Shown here piece after piece: positions 44,088 through 52,632 of a DNA stretch of 64,000 nucleotides. This DNA is from JAMXLO01 sp963818775 (GTDB lineage Bacteria > Pseudomonadota > Alphaproteobacteria > Acetobacterales > Acetobacteraceae), in assembly GCA_963818775.1 (NCBI GenBank), contig CAWFUF010000026.1, positions 186,001 through 250,000 of the forward strand. The letters run 5' to 3'. Position 1 is the stretch's first letter; every line of letters begins with the position of its first letter. A program made the position numbers and the translations under genes. The notes under the pieces were generated by a model, which was given only the letters and a program-made list of their open reading frames with translations, made no database searches and had not been told where the DNA came from.

Positions 44088-44825
44088 TCAAATCATGGCC
44101 ATCCCGCCATTAACATGCAGTGTAGCGCCGGTGACCCAGCCGGCCTCGTCCGACGTGAGATAGACCACCGCGGCGGCAATGTCGTCTGGTTTGCCGATCC
44201 GCCCCAATGGGATCGATTCGGTCAGTCTTGTCCGCTGTTGCTCGGACAGCCTGTCGGTCATCGCCGTGGTCACGAAGCCCGGTGCCACCGCATTCACGGT
44301 TATTCCACGCGAGGCGACCTCGTGCGCCAGCGCCTTGCTCATGCCCACGAGTCCGGCCTTGGCGGCGGCATAGTTGGCCTGGCCCGCGTTGCCGGTCGCG
44401 CCCACTATCGAGCTGATGTTGATGATGCGGCCCGCCCGCCGGCGCAGCATGCCCCGCAGCGCCGCGCGGGCCAGGCGGAACGGTGCCGACAGATCGACAT
44501 CCAGCACCGTCTGCCAGTCAGCGTCGCTCATCCGCAAAGCCAGCATGTCGCGGGTCATGCCGGCATTGTTGACCAATGCCCAGAGCGGTCCCACCGCCTG
44601 TTCTGCCGCCTCCACCAGCGTCTCGACTGCGGCGGAGTCGCGCAGGTCGGCGGGACAGACGAAGGCGCGGTCGCCCAGTTCGGCGGCCAGCGACTCGAGC
44701 GCTTCGCGGCGGGTGCCGGACAGCGCCACGACCGCCCCCTGGGCGTGCAGGGCGCGGGCGATCGCGGCGCCGATGCCGCCGGACGCGCCGGTGACCAGCG
44801 CTGACTTACCGTCCAGCCGGAACAT
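44088..44825 (-). CDS. fabG: 3-oxoacyl-[acyl-carrier-protein] reductase
   Basis: A 245-residue SDR that reduces 3-ketoacyl-ACP with NADPH. VTGASGGIGAAIARAL (11-26) is the cofactor motif, LVNNAGMTRD (84-93) the structural NNAG block, and the Ser (in INISSIVG), Tyr152 and Lys156 (NYAAAKAG) the catalytic set. ITVNAVAPGFV and HVNGGMAMI are typical of FabG. The start at 44825 is 2 bp after the fabD stop, consistent with translational coupling. The frame extends upstream only as a shadow of fabD. Confidence 0.96.
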   Translation of the reverse strand: MFRLDGKSALVTGASGGIGAAIARALHAQGAVVALSGTRREALESLAAELGDRAFVCPADLRDSAAVETLVEAAEQAVGPLWALVNNAGMTRDMLALRMSDADWQTVLDVDLSAPFRLARAALRGMLRRRAGRIINISSIVGATGNAGQANYAAAKAGLVGMSKALAHEVASRGITVNAVAPGFVTTAMTDRLSEQQRTRLTESIPLGRIGKPDDIAAAVVYLTSDEAGWVTGATLHVNGGMAMI

Positions 44826-44827
44826 GG

Positions 44828-45796
44828 TCACAGCACCTTCAGCACGGCTTCGACCTCCGCCGGCGTGGCCGCCGAAGCGGTGGTGGCGTCGGGCGCGATG
44901 CGGCGGACCAGGCCGGACAGCACCTTGCCGGCGCCCAGTTCGACGAAGCTGTCGACGCCGAGCTCCACCATGGCGTTGACGCACTCACGCCAGCGCACCA
45001 TGGCGGTGACCTGGCGCACCAGTAGGTCGATGATCTCAGTGGGATCGGTGGCTTTGGCGGCGGAGACGTTGGCGACCAGCGGCACGATGGGGGCGTGCGG
45101 CGGCGTAGTCTCCAGGGCCTCCGCCATGACATCAGCGGCCGGGGCCATCAGCGCGCAGTGGAACGGTGCCGAGACCGGCAGCAGCATGGCACGCCGCACG
45201 CCCTTGGAAGCGGCCAGCGCGACGGCACGCTCGATGGCGCCACGGTGTCCGGAGACCACAATCTGGCCGGCGCCGTTGTCGTTGGCCGGCTCGATCACCT
45301 CGCGTTCGTTGGTTTCGCTGTCGGGAACCGGAGCCGCCGCGGTGCAGATTTGCTCTGCCTGGGACATGTCGGCGCCCAGCAGTGCGGCCATGGCGCCTTC
45401 GCCGGCGGGCACCGCCTTCTGCATGGCCTGGCCGCGCAGCTTGAGCAGGCGCGCGGCATCAGCGACCGAGAAGCCGCCGGCGGCGGCCAGCGCGGAGTAC
45501 TCGCCGAGCGAGTGGCCCGCCACCACGACCGCCTTCTGGCGCAGCGTGAAGCCGCCCTCCTTCTCCAGGACGCGTAGCACAGCGAGCGAGTGGGTCATCA
45601 GCGCAGGCTGGGTGTTCTCGGTCAGGATCAATTCCTCGGCGGGCCCCTCGAACATCAGCCGGGAGAGCTTCTGCTTCAGGGTCTCGTCCACCTCCTCGAA
45701 TACCTCGCGGGCGGCCGAGAAGGCGGCGGCAAGATCGCGTCCCATGCCGACGGCCTGACTGCCCTGGCCCGGGAAGATGAAGGCATGAACCGGCAT
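44828..45796 (-). CDS. fabD: Malonyl-CoA:ACP transacylase
   Basis: A 322-residue enzyme that loads malonyl groups onto ACP. FIFPGQGSQAVGMGRDL is the family start, Ser96 in AGHSLGEYSAL the nucleophile, and His213 in SAPFHCALM its partner. A somewhat longer loop (about 153-175, CTAAAPVPDSETNEREVIEP) is unusual but within the family range. It is the first gene of the fabD-fabG-acpP-fabF run. Confidence 0.96.
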   Translation of the reverse strand: MPVHAFIFPGQGSQAVGMGRDLAAAFSAAREVFEEVDETLKQKLSRLMFEGPAEELILTENTQPALMTHSLAVLRVLEKEGGFTLRQKAVVVAGHSLGEYSALAAAGGFSVADAARLLKLRGQAMQKAVPAGEGAMAALLGADMSQAEQICTAAAPVPDSETNEREVIEPANDNGAGQIVVSGHRGAIERAVALAASKGVRRAMLLPVSAPFHCALMAPAADVMAEALETTPPHAPIVPLVANVSAAKATDPTEIIDLLVRQVTAMVRWRECVNAMVELGVDSFVELGAGKVLSGLVRRIAPDATTASAATPAEVEAVLKVL

Positions 45797-45995
45797 GCGG
45801 TGTGCTCCCGTATGGGCTGGCGCGGCGGGTTAACTATAGCTCACGAGAGTGTCAATGGAGAGAAGGCTGCGTTTGGTTGCGGTATCACAACCTGATTGCT
45901 CTCGGCGGCACTTAATCGTTCGTTAGCCTCCCGTCCTCCAGAGTGCGGCCATCGTGTGCGGGCCGCTACCGCATCGGCATGGGATCTGAAGTGGC

Positions 45996-46406
45996 ATGCC
46001 TGTGAAGATCATTTCCAACGGCGAAACTGCTCTGCTGGTCGATGACCATCCCGACGTTCTGGTGAGCGTGGGGGCCTTCCTCGAAGCGGCCGGGTTTGAC
46101 GTTGTGCGAGCGCGCAGCGGTGACGAGGCATTGGCCTGCCTCGGCTCCGGTCAAAAGTTCACGCTGTTGGTGACCGACTACGCCATGCCGGGGCTCGATG
46201 GGGCTGATCTGGCCAAACAGGCGGTGGAGCTGTTTCCGGGCCTGAAGGTTCTGATCATCACCGGCTACCCGAGCGACGCCGGCCTGTTCGATCGGCCACC
46301 GAGCGTTGCCCTGCTGGCCAAGCCGTTCCGGCGCGCGGCACTGATCGCGATGTTGCAATCGATGTTTGCCACCGGCCAGACGAACCTGCCGACTTCGCCT
46401 GACTGA
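45996..46406 (+). CDS. Single-domain response regulator
   Basis: A 136-residue receiver-only protein. Acidic pocket Asp16-Asp17 (LLVDDHPDV), phospho-acceptor Asp61 in LLVTDYAMPGLDG, Thr/Ser switch in LIITGYPSD and Lys109 in LLAKPFRRAAL are all present. There is no output domain, so it would act by protein contact, like CheY or as a phosphorelay shuttle. VTDYAMPG and AKPF resemble the receivers fused to hybrid kinases such as the one at 63051-64000, but no kinase is adjacent. ATG at 45996. Confidence 0.88.
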   Translation: MPVKIISNGETALLVDDHPDVLVSVGAFLEAAGFDVVRARSGDEALACLGSGQKFTLLVTDYAMPGLDGADLAKQAVELFPGLKVLIITGYPSDAGLFDRPPSVALLAKPFRRAALIAMLQSMFATGQTNLPTSPD

Positions 46407-46942
46407 AGCATCACGCCGTTCAGCCAGCCGACACAAGCAAGACATCCTGGCGTGGCTCACAATGCCGTCGCAGGCGATCGTATGATGAGGACGATGTAGG
46501 CGATTCGTTGCGCTCGTCCTCGATTTCGATAAACGCCTTTCCGGCGGCACTCAGCAAAGAAGCATGGCGGCAACGTCGTAGTTCGCTCGCCAGGCTTGCT
46601 TGCCTCCGGAGCCCGCCAGCCGAACTAGACTAGTGGCTTTGCGCATAGGTTTTGACCGGTTGGATGACGAGCTACTGGGCTGCCTGTCCGGCGAGGCGAT
46701 GTTCCGCGCAGAACGGCCGGTTCCGACCCAAGGCGGTCCTTCGCGCCGCGATGGTTGTTTGGCTCAAAGTGGCCCAACTCCATCATGTCTTGCGCCCTTG
46801 CTGCGCGTTCGACCTATTGACCAGAGCCCTTGACGCCACCAAGCTGCGGATTGTGTCTGTCGCTCGGGCACGCGGGGCCTCGGGAAGTCAATCTTTGTTG
46901 CCGCGCAGGCATCTGGGAAAGAGCGATCGGAAGGTTTCAGCC
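46407..46942. other. Non-coding stretch containing left end of inverted-repeat cassette
   Basis: About 536 bases with no supported gene. Short open frames are present but have no family features. The left 33-bp inverted repeat (46630-46662) lies here, and the stretch from it to the GFA-like start has no recognisable transposase remnant. Confidence 0.5.
46630..46662 (+). repeat. Left 33-bp inverted repeat
   Basis: Matches the reverse complement of 47868-47900 at 30 of 33 positions; the three mismatches are clustered at repeat positions 7, 9 and 10. Similarity stops abruptly inside the cassette. Confidence 0.85.
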
Positions 46943-47558
46943 ATGCCGTCCAGTGAAAAAAAAGAAGCGAAAATAGCGTGTACATGCAACGCTTGCGGAC
47001 TCACTCTGGCAGATGGGAAAGCCACCTTGTGGTTGTGAGGACTGCCGTCAGGCGCTCCAGTGGGCATACAAAAATGGAGGCATCAAACCCGATGCACTAC
47101 CACGCTGGTATTATATGCGATCGGATATTATCGACGTTAAAGGCCGAGATAAAATGATTGTCAGGAAACTTCGAGAAGATGGTGTTGTGAGAAGGATTTA
47201 TTGTGCAAACTGTTATTCGCTATTGGGAAACGTCCACCCAATTTACCAAAATAATGTCTTCGGAAGCCTTCCCAAACACTGTATAAACAGCGGAGACCTG
47301 ACGGCACCTCTTTCAGTAATTTTTTTCATGAACGATTATTCGGAGAGTATTGGCCCAATTCCGGTCGACAACGTGCCGATCTTCCAAAGTCTTCGCTTCC
47401 CTCAAGAGGTTGACAGATTACTTGCTATCCCGGCTGTGGCAAACAGCTTCAAACCACCGACCGAGCCAATCGCAGGGATCACGATGAGTGCCCTTATGGA
47501 AAGTTTGGGCCCGCCGCTGGTGCTGAATCTCGAAAAAGGTAAAGATTTGCTATCATAA
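46943..47558 (+). pseudogene. GFA-like zinc-binding protein gene, frameshifted, low GC
   Basis: Two frames together give a protein of about 204 residues. The first, from ATG 46943, reads IACTCNACGLTLADGK with Cys13, 15 and 18. The frame then shifts by one base near 47014-47020 (a GGGAAA run), and the next frame continues PPCGCEDCRQALQWAYKNGG and later RRIYCANCYSLLG. This Cys order fits the glutathione-dependent formaldehyde-activating (GFA/CENP-V) fold, which binds zinc; the match is by motif only. About 90 C-terminal residues have no recognised domain. Base composition is clearly lower in GC than neighbours (24 of 60 in 47161-47220), suggesting transfer. AAGG precedes the ATG. Confidence 0.6.
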
Positions 47559-47822
47559 CCATTCGGCCGGGGTGCACCGATAGGAACGCCTTGGCTGCCA
47601 CGGCCCTTTTAGGCCGCCGCACGAGCGCCATCGTGGCAGGCTACCAAGACGCACCGCCGAGGCTCGGCAACGTGCTTCGCACTGTCGGTGTGTTTCGGCG
47701 ATTGCCATCAAGGGTAACGGTGGCGGCAAGGCGGCCTCGAAGCCGGCGAGGACCTTTCGGGAATGTCCGGAATCCACCCAGAGCGGCTGCTCAAAGGAAA
47801 GTTACCCTGCGACCGGGACGGG

Positions 47823-47848
47823 GGCGTGGAGTAATGGCGTGGAGTAAT
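47823..47848 (+). repeat. 13-bp perfect tandem repeat
   Basis: GGCGTGGAGTAAT occurs twice in direct succession at 47823-47835 and 47836-47848, 20 bp inside the right inverted repeat. It may be a slippage duplication or a binding site in the cassette end. Confidence 0.7.
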
Positions 47849-47867
47849 AGAGTGAGAATCGCTGCCG

Positions 47868-47900
47868 CAACCGGTCAAAACCTATGCGCAGCGACACTAG
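47868..47900 (-). repeat. Right 33-bp inverted repeat
   Basis: Reverse-complement partner of 46630-46662 (30 of 33 identical). Both copies carry CTAG at the outer end. Confidence 0.85.
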
Positions 47901-48097
47901 ATCGTTTGTCCACGCCGGGCACCGCACGCCCGACGGTGTGTTTATAGTCCGAAAACAGCGAGCATCGCGATACGTCCGTTGAGGCCGACGGCGAATTGCC
48001 GCAGTGCTGGACGCGCTGGCCCATCGCATCAGGCCAGTTCCACCGCGGGCGGAAAGGCACTATCGATACTCCGACCTGACCCAGGAGCATCCACCTC

Positions 48098-49333
48098 ATG
48101 CCACGGCTACACTTCGGCGCTTTCCTCGCCCCGCACCATCCGGTCGGCGAACATCCGATGTTGCAGTTTCGCCGCGATCTCGATCTCATCGAGCTTCTGG
48201 ACAAGTTGGGGTACGACGAATTCTGGTGCGGCGAGCACCACTCCAGCGGTTGGGAAATGATTGCGTCGCCCGAGATGTTCCTCGCCGCCGCGGGAGAGCG
48301 CACCAGGCGCATCAAACTGGCCACCGGCGTCGTATCGCTGCCCTATCATCATCCATTCAACGTCGCCCAACGCATGGTTCAGCTCGATCACATGACCGGT
48401 GGACGTGCGATCTTCGGCTCTGGACCCGGCGCACTGGCTTCGGACGCGCACACGCTCGGCGTCGATCCGATGGTGCTGCGTGATCGACAGGATGAGGCAA
48501 TCGGCATCATTCGCCGGTTGTTCAATGGCGAGCAAGTCACCGCCAAATCCGAGTGGTTCACGTTGCAGGATGCCGCCTTGCAGTTGCTGCCGTTGCAGGA
48601 GGATATGCCGTTCGCCGTTGCCTCCCAGATCAGCCCGTCCGGCATGACGCTGGCCGGCAAGCACGGGATCGGCATCATTTCCATCGGATCATTGTCGGAG
48701 GAAGGCCTGAACGCGCTGCCAACGCAGTGGGGTTTCGCTGAGTCCGCCGCCGCACAGCATGGCAAGACGGTGGACCGCAAGAACTGGCGCGTGCTGCTGA
48801 GTTGGCATATCGCCGAGACACGCGAAAAGGCGCGCGCCGAGGCCCGCGACGGCCTGATGCGGCACCATAACGAATACATCACAGGCACACTGCAGCGCCC
48901 CGGCGCGCGGCCGTTCAAGACACCCGACGAGGCGGTGGACAAGACAGCGTTCTCGCAGGGCGCCGTGTCCACGATCGGCACACCTGACGATCTCATTGAA
49001 CGGATCAAATCGGTGCTTCAGCTCAGCGGCGGGTTCGGCACTGTGGTCGGCTTCGTGCACGACTGGGCCAACCCGGAAAACACCATGCGAAGCTGGGACA
49101 TGGTGGCGCGCTACGTCGTGCCGGAGATCAATGGATACCTTGCCGGATTGCGCAAGTCACAGGACTTCGTCACCAACAACCGCGCCGTGTTCGAACGTAG
49201 CCGAGAAGCGATCATGGCCAAGATCACTGAGAACGAAGCCGCAGTTGCTGCGTTGGCCGTCACGCGGTCCCCGATGCTCAGCGCCTCGGCGAGCAATGTA
49301 CCCGACCTGACCAAATTCCGGACGGGAACGTGA
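48098..49333 (+). CDS. LLM-class flavin-dependent monooxygenase (LimB-like)
   Basis: A 411-residue luciferase-like protein, longer than the other two in the window. HFGAFLAPHHPVGEHPML, WCGEHHSSGWEMIASPEMFL and RTRRIKLATGVVSLPYHHPFN are typical of the limonene-monooxygenase-type branch. GRAIFGSGPGALASDAHTLG completes the flavin-binding region. The C-terminal 80 residues form the extension seen in that branch. It is 3 bp upstream of a CoA-transferase gene in the same direction, so the pair may act in one catabolic route. The substrate is unknown. Confidence 0.88.
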   Translation: MPRLHFGAFLAPHHPVGEHPMLQFRRDLDLIELLDKLGYDEFWCGEHHSSGWEMIASPEMFLAAAGERTRRIKLATGVVSLPYHHPFNVAQRMVQLDHMTGGRAIFGSGPGALASDAHTLGVDPMVLRDRQDEAIGIIRRLFNGEQVTAKSEWFTLQDAALQLLPLQEDMPFAVASQISPSGMTLAGKHGIGIISIGSLSEEGLNALPTQWGFAESAAAQHGKTVDRKNWRVLLSWHIAETREKARAEARDGLMRHHNEYITGTLQRPGARPFKTPDEAVDKTAFSQGAVSTIGTPDDLIERIKSVLQLSGGFGTVVGFVHDWANPENTMRSWDMVARYVVPEINGYLAGLRKSQDFVTNNRAVFERSREAIMAKITENEAAVAALAVTRSPMLSASASNVPDLTKFRTGT

Positions 49334-49336
49334 CCC

Positions 49337-50545
49337 GTGAGCGGACCGCTCGCCGGCATTCGTGTGCTCGATCTGACCACGGTGCAGATGGGCCCCTGGT
49401 GTACCCGTATCCTTGCCGACTACGGCGCCGACATGATCAAGGTCGAAGCGCCGGAGGGTGACTCGTCGCGCTACACCGGTGTGCCGCGCAATCGCGGTAT
49501 GAGCGGCAGCTTTCAGCACAACGCGCGCGGCAAGCGCAGCATAGCCATGGACCTCAAGCAGCCGGCAGCGCGCGAGGCGCTGCTTCGTCTGGTGCCGACT
49601 GTCGATGCATTCGCCTCGAACATCCGTCCGCGCGCACTTGACCGTCTTGGGCTCGACTATGAGTCGGTGAAGCAGCTCAATCCTTCCATCGTCTATCTCA
49701 GCATGGTCGGCTACGGCAGTGGCGGGCGTTACGCCGGACGTCCTGCCTACGATGACCTGATCCAGGCGGCCTCGAGTATTCCGATGCTCCTGCAACGCTC
49801 CACCGGCCAGCCGCGCTTCATCCCGATGGCTGCGATCGACCGGATCGTCGGCTCGGCGGCGGCCAATGCGATGCTCGCAGGATTGCTGGCACGGGCGCGT
49901 ACCGGCATCGGCCAGCGAATCGAAGTCCCGATGTTCGAGACCATGGCGCAGTTTGTGCTTGCTGAGCACATGCAAGGCGCCACCTTCGATCCGCCCACCG
50001 GCCCACCCGGCTATGCGCGCACGCTGTCGCAACATCGTCGCCCGTATCAGACCAAGGACGGCTTCATCGCCGTGCTCCCCTACAATGATGGCCAGTGGCG
50101 ACGCTTTTTCGAGTCCATCGGCAAGTCGCATGTCGTGGAGACCGACCCGCGTTTCGCCGACATTACCGCTCGCACGGCGAATATCGATGCGCTCTACGAG
50201 ATGCTGGGAGAAGAACTGAAGCATCGCACCACCGACGAGTGGCTCGACCTGCTGCAGCAGAATGACATCCCGTGCATCCGCCCCAATACGCTGGAGACCC
50301 TGCTCGAGGACCCGCACCTTGCCGATATTGGATTCTTTCGCTTCGAGGAGCATCCGTCCGAAGGTCGCATCCGCACGATGCGTGAGCCCAGCACTTGGTC
50401 AGAAACCGTACCGCCCAGCGGCCGTTTCGCTCCTCGTCTGGGCCAGCACACACGCGAGATCCTTGCAGAGGCGGGCTACAGGCCCAATGAGATTGACACG
50501 CTGATTGCGCAACGCGCGGTGATGCCGGAGGATACACGAAACTGA
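49337..50545 (+). CDS. CaiB/BaiF-type (family III) CoA-transferase
   Basis: A 402-residue CoA-transferase expected to move CoA between carboxylic acids. PLAGIRVLDLTTVQMGPWCT and ADYGADMIKVEAPEGD are the N-terminal family blocks. The catalytic Asp is probably Asp139 in RPAYDDLIQAASS. RYAGRPAYDDL, GQRIEVPMFETMAQFVL and RPYQTKDGFIAVLPYNDGQW also fit. The start is GTG at 49337, 3 bp after the monooxygenase stop, which suggests coupling. Substrate acids cannot be named. Confidence 0.9.
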   Translation: MSGPLAGIRVLDLTTVQMGPWCTRILADYGADMIKVEAPEGDSSRYTGVPRNRGMSGSFQHNARGKRSIAMDLKQPAAREALLRLVPTVDAFASNIRPRALDRLGLDYESVKQLNPSIVYLSMVGYGSGGRYAGRPAYDDLIQAASSIPMLLQRSTGQPRFIPMAAIDRIVGSAAANAMLAGLLARARTGIGQRIEVPMFETMAQFVLAEHMQGATFDPPTGPPGYARTLSQHRRPYQTKDGFIAVLPYNDGQWRRFFESIGKSHVVETDPRFADITARTANIDALYEMLGEELKHRTTDEWLDLLQQNDIPCIRPNTLETLLEDPHLADIGFFRFEEHPSEGRIRTMREPSTWSETVPPSGRFAPRLGQHTREILAEAGYRPNEIDTLIAQRAVMPEDTRN

Positions 50546-50567
50546 AGCATACGCCGTTCCGCAGCCC

Positions 50568-51014
50568 CTACGACGCCGGGCGCCAGAAGGGCTTGCGGGC
50601 CCGCACGGGGTCGAGCAGCGACCAGTCGCCCTGCTCGAGCACGTGGCCTTTGGGGAAGGGCGGCCGCGCCTCCAGTCCGAGCGAAACCATCACCCGGTCG
50701 TCGCGGTAATAGCAGAGCAGCACGATCCGGCTCAGCACGCCGACGGGGGCACCGCCCTCGGCACGAAGCGTCACAGCAACCTCGCCACGATGCGCCGCAT
50801 CCAGCGCAGCGAAGGGACCGCCGGCCAGCGTACGCAGCGTGGCAAGCGCGGTACGCACGTCGTCGCGGTCGCGTCCGATGCTGTTCACGATGTCAGAGAA
50901 GATCGTGTCGTCGTCGGCGCCGGGCACGGCGTACTGCTCACTGGGGGGAATGATCATTCCGGCGAGACAGCGCAGGTCAGCGATCTCGGCCTCGGTCAGG
51001 GTCTGGTCGTTCAT
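50568..51014 (-). CDS. Gluconate 2-dehydrogenase subunit 3-like protein
   Basis: A 148-residue protein of the small-subunit family that pairs with GMC dehydrogenases. LTEAEIADLRCLAGMIIPPS and VPGADDDTIFSDIVNSI are the usual motifs. It has no Tat signal, unlike exported family members, so the pair may be cytoplasmic or the signal may be on neither subunit. It lies 7 bp downstream of the frameshifted GMC gene, the normal arrangement for a two-subunit dehydrogenase. It would have no partner if that gene is truly broken. Confidence 0.8.
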   Translation of the reverse strand: MNDQTLTEAEIADLRCLAGMIIPPSEQYAVPGADDDTIFSDIVNSIGRDRDDVRTALATLRTLAGGPFAALDAAHRGEVAVTLRAEGGAPVGVLSRIVLLCYYRDDRVMVSLGLEARPPFPKGHVLEQGDWSLLDPVRARKPFWRPAS

Positions 51015-51021
51015 GTCGGCC

Positions 51022-52621
51022 TCAATCGAACAGGGTTGCCAGGCGCTGCTTGATGCTGTCGGCGATGTACAGCGCCAATGCCTGGATCGTACAGGTCGGG
51101 TTCACGCCGCCGGAAGTGACGAAGATGCTGCCGTCGACGATGAAGAGATTCTTCACGTCATGGCTGCGTCCCCACGAATTCACCACCGAGCGCTCGGGGT
51201 CGTTGCCCATGCGGGCAGTGCCGAGAAGGTGCCAGCCGCCATAGACGACGGGGCGGATAATGTTGATATGCCGGGCGCCGGCAGCGGCGAGTATCTCCTG
51301 GCCGCGGTCGATCGCGAAGTCGAGCATGCGATTGGTGTTCTCGCCGATCGTGTAGTCAATCCTGGGCGCCGGGATGCCATGGCGATCCTTGAGCAACGGA
51401 TCGAGGGTGACCCGGTTGTGCTCCTCGGGCAGGTCCTCGGTGCAGATGCCGACAGACATGCGATGGCCGACAAGACCACGGAATGCGTCGTGGTGCCCTT
51501 CGCCCCAGGGCACCAGGCCGTTGGCCTCCATGGTGACGGCCTCGGTGCCGATCCCGACGGTGCGGTTGAACTGGAAATTGTAGCCGCGCACGAAGCCACG
51601 GGAGCGATCGGTCTCGTAGAACTCCTGGCTCCACAGGCAGAGCGGTGGGCCACGATGCCCATCCATCGGTTCGTCGACATAGCCGTGAACGATCGCCCAA
51701 GGGTGGAACATCAGGTTCTTGCCCAGTAGCCCGCTGGAATTTGCCAGCCCATTGGGAAAGCGAGCCGGACGCGGAGTTCAGCAGCAGCCGAGGCGTGCCG
51801 ACGCCGTTGCAGGCGAGGATGACGACCTCCGCGGGCTGGAATTGCTCAACGCCGTCGACGTCATAGTACATCACGCCCGTCGCCATGCCGTCGTCACCGA
51901 TGGTGATCTCGCGCACGCGACAGTTGGTGCGAAGCTCGACGCCGGCGCGGATGGCATGCGGCCAGTAGGTGATGTCGGTGCTCGCCTTCGCTCCCTGGGC
52001 GCAGGCCGGCGTGCAGTGACCGAGATTGATGCAAGGCGCGCGGCCGTCGTATTCGGTGGTCGCGATCGCGCTGTCGGATGGCCACCAGTGCCAGCCGAGC
52101 TTGTTCATCGTCTGCGCGATCTTCGCGCCGGTCCTGCCCAGCGGCAGAGGGGGCATCGGCGGCTCGTGTGCCGGATAGGCGGGATCGCCCGCCAGTCCCG
52201 AGACGCCCGTCATGCGGTCGTTCTCGGCAAAAAACGGTTCCACCGTCGTATAGTCGATCGGCCAGTCGTCGGCCACGCCGTCCAGCGTGTGGACGCGGAA
52301 GTCGGAGGGATGCAGGCGCGGATAATGCGCTGTGTACATCACCGTCGAACCGCCGACCGCATTGAAGTTCACGACCTTGATCGGCGAGTTGTCGTCGTTG
52401 ATCGGATAGTCGCTTGGCCGCTTGCGGATGTTTGGGCTGGTAGCGTAGTCGCTGAATACCCGCGCCTCGTAGTCCCGCCCGTTTGTAGGATAGTCAGACT
52501 GCTTCATCCAGTCGCCCTGCTCCAGGCACAGGATCTTCATCCGTGTCTCGGCGAGGCTCCAGGCGACCGCAGCGCCTGAAGCTCCTGAGCCGATGATGAG
52601 AACGTCAACCTTGTCCTGCAT
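51022..52621 (-). pseudogene. GMC-family oxidoreductase (two-subunit type), frameshifted
   Basis: N-terminal half from ATG 52621: VDVLIIGSGASGAAVAWSLA FAD motif, FNAVGGSTVMYTAHYPRLHP, APCINLGHCTPACAQGAKAS and ILACNGVGTPRLLLNS. At about 51763-51769 the frame shifts; the adjacent frame continues ARFPNGLANSSGLLGKNLMF, GLVPWGEGHH, YGGWHLLGTARMGNDPE with the conserved His, and SGGVNPTCTIQALAL. One extra base explains it, and the span of 1600 nt is one more than a multiple of three. With that base removed the protein would be about 532 residues, normal for gluconate/sorbitol-type GMC dehydrogenases that pair with a subunit 3 protein. Confidence 0.85.
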
Positions 52622-52632
52622 GCCCTGTTCCC

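Larger units (their letters stand above)
46630..47900. mobile_element. Inverted-repeat-bounded cassette of unknown type
   Basis: A 1271-bp segment bounded by 33-bp inverted repeats that match at 30 of 33 positions. Both ends begin CTAGTG and share the core TGCGCATAGGTTTTGACCGG. Inside is one low-GC, frameshifted GFA-like gene (46943-47558) and otherwise GC-rich sequence without a transposase. This could be a non-autonomous element carrying a passenger gene, the remains of an insertion sequence, or two copies of a repeat that happen to face each other. No obvious target-site duplication is visible outside the repeats. Confidence 0.45.
47559..48097. other. Non-coding stretch containing right end of cassette
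   Basis: About 539 bases with no supported gene. It holds the 13-bp tandem repeat at 47823-47848 and the right inverted repeat at 47868-47900. Open frames on the minus strand here have no recognisable features. The promoter of the monooxygenase gene at 48098 probably lies in the last 200 bases; none was identified. Confidence 0.5.

Noticed and set aside
46404..46424. Similar strings after two gene ends (CTGAAGCATCACGCCGTTC here and CTGAAGCATACGCCGTTC near 50543)
   Set aside because: The similarity is short, needs a gap and has no structure; it may be chance.
46600..46833. A 77-codon frame spanning the left inverted repeat, sharing LRIGFDRL with a frame at the right repeat
   Set aside because: The shared peptide is only the translation of the repeat itself; neither frame resembles a transposase or other protein.
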